The notes under the pieces: generated by a model | What the model was told of the DNA's origin: nothing | The model's database searches: none | What the model saw: the letters and a program-made list of their open reading frames with translations, nothing else | NCBI RefSeq assembly: GCF_020520425.1 | Contig: NC_079490.1 | Span: 53,794,517-53,858,516 of the forward strand | Reading direction: 5' to 3' | Origin: Spinacia oleracea | Lineage: Eukaryota > Streptophyta > Magnoliopsida > Caryophyllales > Amaranthaceae | DNA length: 64,000 bases | Part shown: positions 56,173 through 64,000 of the stretch, in pieces | Position numbering within the stretch: the first letter of the stretch is position 1 | Layout: every line of letters starts with the position of its first letter | Made by a program: the position numbers and the translations under genes

Positions 56173-58692
56173 TCAGGAGTTTCGAGTCCCTTCTGGCTTG
56201 GCTTTCTTGGCCAGTGGCTGGGGGGTACTTGTCCCTCTCTTGAGGTTGTTAACATAGCATCGCCTGCCCACTTGTTGATCCCCAAAGATTTTTCCTACGG
56301 AGCCATCTTCCAACTCAAACTGCATGAGAAGTTGGTACACAGAGATTGCGGCTTTTATTTTTCTTAGTAGAGGTTGGCCTAAGATGATGTTGTATGATAG
56401 GGAGATGTCCACGACAAGAAAGTCTACCAACAACCGTCTTCCCTTGTTTTTAGGACCCAACCTGACAGGTAGCTTGATGGTGCCTTGAGGATGGACGACT
56501 TGACCTCCAAATCCAATGAGTGTCTGGGAGATGGTTTTCAGATCATCTTTGGAATACTTGAGCCCTTCTAGACACTTTAAACTAATGATGTCGGCGGATG
56601 ATCCACTATCCACTAACACTCGCCCTACCGTTGAGTTAGCGATTTTCATCTCGATGACCAGCGGATCGTCATGGGACTCTTGAATTGGATGGTTAGTGTT
56701 CCCACCAAATGTCATCACCGGGGCTGTTTGAGAAGCCGATGTCACTTTCAGGACTTGATGTTCCAGTGCCCATAAGCTATCCTTCGCCTTGCTCACAGAC
56801 CCGCCTGTTGCCAAGCCTCCGGCTATCACTCCAATGTAGTCTCCCGTATCATCACTAAGGGACTCCTTTTCTTTGGCTTTTGCTTTTGGGGGAGGATTCT
56901 TCCTTAAGTAATTATTCAGCTTGCCCTTGTCAGCCAAGTGATCCAGTGCCTTTTTCAGCTCCCTACAGTTCTTTGTGGTGTGCCCGCACTCGTGGTGAAA
57001 CTCACACCAAAGTGACTTGTCTCGCTTTGCTTCGAGCATACGGATTGCAGGTGGCTTAGGGAGGATGTCTTTTCCTTTGAGATCAAGGTAAATCTCCCGC
57101 CTATTGCGGTTGTACCTCGGATCCTCACCATGGTCATCAACCATAACTGACTTTTTGAGGGAGGGTTGAGTTTGGTCGTGGCTGCCGTTTGGTCTTGGCT
57201 TTTGTTTTTTCCTTGTTCTACTCTCACCGCCCCAATTGATCTTACAAATATCTGTGGCTTGAATGTGCATTTGGGCCTTCTCCATTGCTTCCTCGAGGTT
57301 GGACACCCCGGACTTGATCAATTCAAACTTGAAGTCATCTGGCTGAAGACCAGCAAGGAGGGCTGCGAACTTGGTTTCGTCTTTGAGATTGTGTATCTTC
57401 AGGACTTCTTCTTTGAATCTCTTAATAGAATCGCGAAGGGTCTCCGTCTCTCCCTGTCTGACTGCCATTAAGTTGACACTTGTCTTTTGGTGCCTCCGAC
57501 CCGCCGCGAATTGGCTGATGAAAACCTTTTCAAGCTCACTGTAGCTCTTGATGCTTCCCTTTGGTACGTGCTTCTTGAACCATATAAGGGCAAGACCCTT
57601 CAAGGTGGTTGGAAAGTACCTGCACCAAGTAGCTCCGCATCCAGTCTGAACGTTCATTTGAGCCGCATAGGCGGCCATGTGTTCTTCTGGATCCGTAGTT
57701 CCATCGAAAGGCTCGATGGTAGGGACCTTCACTTTGTCTCGGCGAGGGGTGTTCATTATTTCTTGGGAGAAGGGAGTGAGAGCCTCTTGCAATGAGGAGG
57801 TATGCCTGTGCCTATCAGTTCTTGGTGGAGGGGAGTCCCATCTTCCCCTTGGGGAAGTATGCCTACCTCTACTCTCTAGGAGAGGCGAGTGTGTTCGCTC
57901 ATGGCGTGGAGGGCTCCTTCCTATTCTTGAGGTTGAACGATACCTAGGGCGATGAGAGGATGAAGGAGCCCCTGGCTGTTGGTCGGGGAGTGAAACCCTT
58001 GTCTTGGGGGAATGGCCTCTAGCCCGGCTAGGGGGTGAGTGACGTCTCCTTGTGGGAGAAGGTGAGTGCCTCCTGAGAGATGTCCTTCGGGAGCTGACCT
58101 TGATTGGTCCGACTGGCTTTGAAGGAGTGGGGTGGTCTCGTGCGGAGGTCGTAGTCTTGGCACTAGAGGGGGGTAGACCTCAGGTGATCCTATCATTCTT
58201 GATGGCTTCTCTGGCTTGTTTGAGGCGCCTTCTGTGCAAGAGGTCTCGAGCATCATGGTCTCCTCTGTGCAGCTGTCGATCTTCAATTACTCGGCGTGCA
58301 TCTTGGCTGGCCCTTGGTTGGCGAGGGCGAGGCTGTGCCCCACTCCTGTCACCTAGCCTGTCCTTTACACTTCGAGGTTGTGCCCTGTGGATGGTATGAG
58401 ATGTTGTGCTCACCCTTGAGCTGTTAGGGAGGTTTGGCTGTCTCCTTGAAGGTCCCTCTCCCATTCCTTGGAGGTTGCGGATAGCTGCGTTGACTTGAGC
58501 AGCCATATGCTCCAGATCCCTTTTGGTGACCAAGTTCTCAGGGTGACTCTCGATATGGGGTTGTTGGTTCTCATGGTCCTGATCACCATCGTGATCATCT
58601 CCGTTCCGCGGAGTAGGTATTAACACGTAATTGGGATGGGACTCTGATCGATGAGAGGAGGAGTGTTGCCTAGTTCGTCGAGTGTTAACCAT
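56173..58692 (-). pseudogene. gag-protease polyprotein, unit 2, one nonsense codon
   Basis: Same frame, start and end as 50899-53418, and close to it over the whole length. A single in-frame TGA (plus strand TCA at 58180-58182) follows KNDRIT; the intact copy has CGA (Arg) there. The first 170 codons (58180-58692) and the remaining 539-codon part (56173-57792, from the next Met) stay in the same frame. All gag, zinc-knuckle and protease motifs remain. The change is C to T at a CpG. Confidence 0.9.
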
Positions 58693-58704
58693 GGCTTGTA
58701 GTTG

Positions 58705-58727
58705 ACTTCCCCACAGACGGCGCCAAC
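58705..58727 (-). other. Primer binding site, unit 2
   Basis: Identical to the unit 1 site: minus strand GTTGGCGCCGTCTGTGGGGA, directly beside LTR C. Confidence 0.75.
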
Positions 58728-59072
58728 TGTTTCTGCGAAGAAAATGCTAAGTGTGAAAATAGGGGAAGCCTCTTCAACCAGGCTGTCGTTTTCCTCCAAT
58801 CGATTGTGTTTTGTCCTACAAAAACGGCAAACGTAAACTGGCTCGGGGGGGTTCCCGAGAAAACCCTCTCCGACGCTCAAGTCAGTTCTTGTAGAGAGAG
58901 AAAGTAGTGAGAGAGTCAGTGTGGGAATAATTGCATACCCGAGTAATGATTAGGTGAGACATATTTATAGTAATGCAGAATGGCATTATTAGTAAATATG
59001 GGCAAGTGTAGGGGTATGAAATCTTGGGCTTGTAAGAGGCTGAGATATGGGCCCCTAAGTTCTAGTCTGAGC
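58728..59072 (-). repeat. LTR C (5' LTR), truncated by CACTA 3
   Basis: Starts TGTTTCTGCGAAG and runs to TCTAGTCTGAGC, where the CACTA end begins. About 100 bp of the LTR, starting CCATCAAGAGG in LTR A, is displaced to beyond the CACTA element, outside this window. Confidence 0.88.
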
Positions 59073-61757
59073 CACTAGTAGAAAAAACCCCTGTTGCAGC
59101 CCCCTTGTTGCAGCGTACAGGTATTAATACGCTTCAACAACCAGTCGGTCAACGCGGGTCAAACCCTTTAAAGGGTTATTGCAGCGTACAATTTAATTGT
59201 TCCCTGCAAAAAAGTTTGTTGCAGCGTACATTTTAAAAGCCCCCTGCAATAGCCTGTTCTTATTGCAGCGTACAATTTAAAAGCCCCCTGCAATAGCCCG
59301 TTTAAAAAAAAATTCGCTGCAGTATTAGTTGAATAATTCAAAACAAATCAAAGCATCTCAAAATTTGGGTTCTCGCACTTAACTCTCTTCTTCTTCCCTT
59401 AGATTCCCTGCGTCGTCCCCTCAAAAAAAATACCATTCCCTGCATCGCCCAAAAAGCTTCCTCGTCGATCGTACTGGCCTCCTTGCCAGTCGCTGGTGGG
59501 TCTCTTTTTCGCCTCCTCTCCAGTCGCAACCTGTTAGCTTGCTCGGCCGGTGGTTTCAAGGAAAAACTTAGCTGGCTCGCGCCGGTGGTTCCAAGAAAGA
59601 AAGTTGCTCGCGTCCTGCTTTCCGTCAACCTCTTCCATGTCCCTTCTTTTGGGTTTGTTCAAGTCGCTTATCTGATTTTCGTTTTAAGAATTAGGGTTTG
59701 TTCATTTCATTTTTAGGGTTGTGTGAGTTTGTTCAATTTGTTTTTAGAGTTCAATTCGTTTTTAGGGTTTGGTCATAGATAAAGATGTGGTGGTGTTGGA
59801 ATTAGAGAATGGTGGTGGGGTGGTGGTGGTGGGGTGGAGCAAGGGAGGTGGAGTTGACGGTTGTATTTTCACTACGCACTTGAATCATGTATGACAGTGT
59901 ACCCGAAATCTCTGACAAAACCCACCAAACTCCATAATTCTATATTTCTTTTATTGTATTTATGCTGTCTTAAGTTGAGTACATCTTGCCTCTTTTTAGC
60001 TTGTAATTTCTGCTACAGATCTCCAGTGGTGCTTGTTCTTGTTCTTAATCTTCTGTATTAATATTCAAACTTCTGTATGCAAGATGCTGATTGATTTTCT
60101 CTTCATTACTTGTCAGGTTCCAGAGCAAGATTGATTCTGCTGAAGGATCATAGCTGCCAGGACATTCATACCCGTCATGTTGCACAAGGTTGTAGTTGCC
60201 TAATTGGTGATGGTGGTGGTAACATTGCCTTGTAAGATTCCCTGTGTATTGGTAACTCCCTTAAGAACTGTGTAGTAGATTTCATCATTCCATGTGTCTT
60301 ATGAAGTTGATTTCTAACTTGAGAATTATTGCCTCTAAAGTGTGTGTATTTCTAGTAGTTATCCTTTCATTGATATGTATATGAACTAAAAATCGGTTAG
60401 GAGCGGGTCACATGAAAATGGTGTCGAACATTGGTAGAAAGGGATTCAATATGTTCTGGACTCCTAGGAGATTCAATATATTTTGCCAACCATCAATTGT
60501 TCAACCGAGCTTAAACTTCAGATTGAATTGTGTTGCAGATGAAGAAGAATGGAACCTGAAATTTTCTTTCAGTTATCTTCGCTTGATATTTACAGAACGT
60601 AAAATGATGTTGCTGAACTTATGTTATTTTTAGGAACTAAAATGTTGTTATGAGCTATAAGTATGTTTGAGGGAAATGCCAATTTATATTATAATATATG
60701 TTCCATTTCAGTGTTATTGCTTTTGGGACTCTTTGCAGTCATCTAGTAAGTTAGTTTTTAGATTAATTCAAGACTAATTTTGCTGTTCTTGTCAGTAAAC
60801 TAAGAGTTAATTAATTGACGATGATTGTTTTCAACAGGGAACAACTTTGCTTTGGTTGACATCCATGATCCCTTCACTGAAACCATCACCTTGTGCTTAG
60901 TCTAGTGGTGAGAGTTGTGCCTCAGCTACTCCAATTCAGTATTATTTCTGTTTGGTTCTTTTTGCCTAATCTCGATAAAGAGAATCCCAACAATAAAAGG
61001 GTTATAGATAGTTTCTTCAACTGGTATTATGCCTCAACAAGATTAGCAACTATAATTGCTTTGACAGTTATTGTGTTTGATTTTCTATCATAATTTTTGT
61101 AAATCTATAACCTACAATTCAAACCTTGCAGTTAGTTTTTGTTTACTGCGTCATGTGCTGAAATTATGCCAAGTTGTAGTCTTTTAGAACAATCTATTGT
61201 TGCATGTCGTTCTTATTTTTTAATAGAAAGGGTATTCTAAATGCAAGAGCACCATTTCCTAATAAGAGTAATAACACTTCAAAAGTGTGCAAGTAAAAGC
61301 TAATGAATCTTGTTTTAAGAAGATATACAATTAGAGTACATGACCACAAATTTATGTCCTTTATTGCAAATGAGTTGAGCTAACTCGAGTTTTGTGCTGT
61401 TAGAGCATTGCTTTTTTGTGCAATGTTGTTTTGAGCTAAACCCAGTTTTTCTCACTTGGTTTGAACATGCTTCATGTTCCAATGAGTTTGCATATGAGCA
61501 ACTCTAACAATTAGTTTGTCTACTGTTGAGGGCCGTGTCATTTTGGTATTTTATATTAACGCAGTATCTATGTGTGCTGCTAGGGAGGGTGGCAGTAGGG
61601 GTTGACTTCTGTGTACTTGTGCAGGCATGTATGTCTATATATTCCTTTGTGATGGTGTTAATAGAATTGTCTGTGTAGCAGATGTAAGGAAATTTTGGAA
61701 TTAGTCTGTTATTGCTTAGTTTTTCCTCATGTTGACAAGATCACCTTTGGTCTGCAG

Positions 61758-61827
61758 TGATAAGGCTTTCTTTGTTGACCTATTTGTGCGGGCATCAAAT
61801 GTACCAGCTATAAAGATGTATGAAAAG
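61758..61827 (+). pseudogene. NAA20-like (NatB catalytic subunit) exon fragment
   Basis: Between a TCTGCAG acceptor and an AAG|GTAAGG donor, 70 bases read (I)DKAFFVDLFVRASNVPAIKM followed by YEK. This is the C-terminal part of the GNAT acetyltransferase fold of plant NAA20, where FVDLFVRASN and AIKMYEK are nearly invariant. NAA20 acetylates N-termini beginning Met-Asp/Glu/Asn. Only this exon is recognisable. The segments at 60119-60235 and 62448-62525 are not obviously NAA20, so the gene is broken or mixed. It sits behind a CACTA end and is most likely captured. Confidence 0.7.
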
Positions 61828-62447
61828 GTAAGGCTCTTTTGACTTTTTTATGTTCTTTTTTCTTATGCTTTCTCTGTATTAGACTGAAATGCAGTTCATG
61901 GAGATTCTAAACAATTTGATTTCTCTGTATAATGTATAAGGACAATAGTTAGTTCTACTGGTCTTCTTTCTATAGCTTACACTCACAATTACATTTATGA
62001 GATGCCTCGGCCTACTCAAGCTACGGCTGATTTTTTCTTGTTTTTCAATGATTCGTTAAGGACATATGGCCTGAATATATCTTTGGCTTTGAAATAAAGT
62101 TTTATATAGTATACACAAAAGGTCTTGGAGTCAAAGGTAAATTGTTGAAAATGGTTGTGCTAATCATGTTGTGAATCAGTCAACAATAGTTATGGCTGTG
62201 ATGTCTCAAGCCATCGATTATGACATACACCGCAAACCATAGTTATGTACTATGAAGGTTCATGCATACAACTCTAGTTTGAAAGTAAGATAATATTTGT
62301 TATGATGGTGTTTGTCAGAATGAGCTGATATGGAATAGCTTTGGTTATTACTGTTTTGTTTGATTTTATCTGTCATTTATGTTACTGTATTAGTCTATTC
62401 TCATTTGGTTAAGAAAGCTGCGCTCCTTTTTATTATTCCCCCAAAAG

Positions 62448-62525
62448 GCTGTGGACAATCATATGCCTCTTGCTGTCAAGAATCGTACCGTTGAGCAGAT
62501 TCGTGGACTGGGACTTGTGTAAATG
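62448..62525 (+). pseudogene. Exon-like segment of unknown family
   Basis: After CCCCAAAAG the plus strand reads AVDNHMPLAVKNRTVEQIRG then LGLV and TAA. The splice-like border and composition suggest a last exon. I do not recognise it, and it does not fit NAA20. Confidence 0.3.
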
Positions 62526-63005
62526 ATCTAAAGTCTGAACTATTGCTTTAGTGTTAGATGACTTAGATCATTTATGATCTGCTTGAGATCACCAGCAGTA
62601 TGGTTTAGTGTTAGATCCGACTTCAAGATTGCTTTTTTGGTGGCATGCAACTATTTAGAAGCCAAGAGAGGAAATTCAAGGGAGGTGAAAACGAGAGTGA
62701 GGGGTAGATCATATTGGAGGAGACAGAAGAAAGAGGAGGGCTAATTAAGAGATAGCATAACAGGGGAGGTGCACATAGGAAAGGTGGCATTAGGTTTCTA
62801 TAATATGGGGTAGGAGTGTTTTTGTCCCTTTCTTTTAATATTTGGGAGTAGCAAAATAGTCATGTACGAATGCGTCGTAGCACATTTCGATCAGAGATAC
62901 TAGCAACCGACTTGCATTCGTCACCAAGGCGATGCGCTTGCTAAAACTTCCGACTTGAACTTTGACACAGATCTAAATTCTACGACTGTGAGACCAGTTG
63001 ATTAA

Positions 63006-64000
63006 TATGCTTAGTTTTAAGTTTCTAAGACTTATTCTAACTACTTATACACATTTAAGGCTTGTTTGGTCGTTATAGGACATATTTAGGCTAAAATGAC
63101 ATTTTCGCTCCAAACTATGAACTAAAGAATCTAAGGACTCATTTTAAACTTACTAAATGTTTTATATGCTTAGTTTTGACTTTCTAGAACTCATTCCAAT
63201 CCATTTATGCATATTTAAGGCTCATTGTGTCGTTATAGGTCATATTTAGGCTAAAGTGCCATTTTCGCTCCCAACTTTGAACTTAAGAACCTAATGACTC
63301 ATTTTAAACTTATTATATGATAAATATGCTTAGTTTTAAGTTTCTAAGACTTATTCTAATCTATTTATGCACATTTAATGCTTGTTTTATCGTTATAGGT
63401 CATATTTAGGATAAAATAAGGCATTTTCGATCCCAACTTTAAAATAAAGAACCTAAGGACTTATTTTAAGCTTATTACATGTTTAATATGCTTAGTTTTA
63501 AGTTTCTAAGACTTATTCTAACTACTTATACACATTTAAGGCTTGTTTGGTCGTTATAGGACATATTTAGGCTAAAATGACATTTTCGCTCCCAACTATG
63601 AACCAAAGAACCTAAGGACTCATTTTAAACTTACTAAATGTTTTATATGCTTATTTTTAACTTTCTAGGACTCATTCCAATCCATTTATGCACATTTAAG
63701 GCTCATTGTGTCGTTTTAGGTCATATTTAGGCTAAAATGACATTTTCGCTCCCAACTTTGAACTTAAGAACCTAAGGACTCATTTTTAAATTATTATATG
63801 ATTAATAAGCTTAGTTTTGAGTTTCTAGGACTTATTCTAATCTACTTATACCCATTTAATGCTTGTTTGATCGTTATAGGTCATATCTAGGCTAAAATAA
63901 GGCATTTTCGCTCCCAACTTTAAAATAAAGAACCTAAGGACTCATTTAAAACTTATTACATGTTTAATATGCATAATTTTAACGATCTAAGACTCGTTCC
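63006..64000. repeat. 160-bp satellite with 481-bp higher-order repeat
   Basis: Monomers start (TATGCTTAGTTTTAA or variant) at 63006, 63165, 63325, 63487, 63646, 63806 and 63968. The lengths are 159, 160, 162, 159, 160 and 162. Monomer 1 matches 4, 2 matches 5 and 3 matches 6 better than neighbours do, so the real unit is a trimer of 481 bp. Shared core: CATATTTAGGCTAAAATGAC and TTTTCGCTCCCAACTT. The array runs off the window edge. Confidence 0.95.

Larger units (their letters stand above)
47340..59072 (-). mobile_element. Tandem non-autonomous LTR retrotransposon, three LTRs, two gag-protease units
   Basis: Layout on the plus strand: LTR A (47340-47785), internal unit, LTR B (53454-53895), internal unit, LTR C (58728-59072, cut by a CACTA element). 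Each internal unit, read on the minus strand, has a primer site, one gag-protease frame and a tandem-repeat-rich 3' non-coding part, with no reverse transcriptase, RNase H or integrase. By gag and protease motifs and primer site it belongs near the Tat-type Gypsy elements. It must have relied on another element's enzymes. Head-to-tail copies sharing a middle LTR are the classic product of LTR-LTR recombination. Confidence 0.88.
59073..63005 (+). mobile_element. CACTA transposon 3, left end with host exon cargo
   Basis: The left end CACTAGTAGAAAAAACCCC is set in LTR C. Subterminal repeats follow, TTGCAGCGTACAATTTAAAA with CCCCTGCAATAG, several times to about 59300. No right end (CTAGTG) was found before the window edge; the element may end before, inside or beyond the satellite, so the right border given is only where cargo-like sequence stops. 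The interior resembles a gene with introns: a leader and GC-rich first exon (about 59340-59660), possible exons at 60119-60235 and 62448-62525, and a NAA20-like exon. Confidence 0.65.

Overview
The window reads as gene-poor, AT-rich nuclear DNA of a flowering plant, probably a eudicot. The evidence is one intron-split CASP-like membrane protein gene, decayed exon copies of plant genes (a myosin XI-like coiled coil and a NatB-type N-acetyltransferase), and many plant transposon families. No species can be named from the sequence alone, and I see no bacterial, organellar or viral genome.

Only one protein gene looks intact: a CASPL5A-type gene on the minus strand. Its exons are at 38084-38295, 35828-35960 and 23687-23878. 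They join in frame with GT..AG borders into a four-pass protein of 178 residues. Its second intron is about 12 kb long because a Tat-lineage Ty3/Gypsy retrotransposon (26290-35713, 5-bp duplication ACTAC) sits in it. That element carries an hAT DNA transposon (32918-35148, 8-bp duplication ACTATACC), and a LINE remnant lies in the same intron. Intron 1 holds two Tourist-type MITEs sharing one TAA.

Left part (1-23.2 kb): the right end of one CACTA element with a myosin-like exon nearby (1-3472); a complete CACTA element 3512-10596 (duplication AAT) holding a 1.6-kb Mutator-like foldback element and a 3.8-kb inverted-repeat block full of GTTACTATATG-like motifs; a second complete CACTA element 11092-16449 (duplication TTG) with gene-like exon pieces, a 553-bp Mutator-type MITE and an orphan CACTA end; a decayed Copia element; an hAT MITE; and a small Helitron on the minus strand.

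Right part (39-64 kb): a large-unit tandem array (about 39.9-47.2 kb) with measured landmark spacings of 1308, 1230, 1307, 1230 (after removing a MITE) and 1227 bp; then a tandem non-autonomous retrotransposon, LTR - gag/protease - LTR - gag/protease - LTR (47340-59072), with an exact 101-bp minisatellite in its 3' non-coding part; then a third CACTA element that breaks the last LTR and carries a NAA20-like exon; and finally, from about 63.0 kb to the window edge, a 160-bp satellite arranged as a 481-bp three-monomer higher-order repeat.

The gene-like pieces do not form a pathway. The window is mainly a record of nested insertions around one surviving gene. The strongest leads are the composite tandem retrotransposon whose outer LTRs match each other better than the middle one, the two higher-order repeat arrays, and the CACTA elements carrying host exon fragments.
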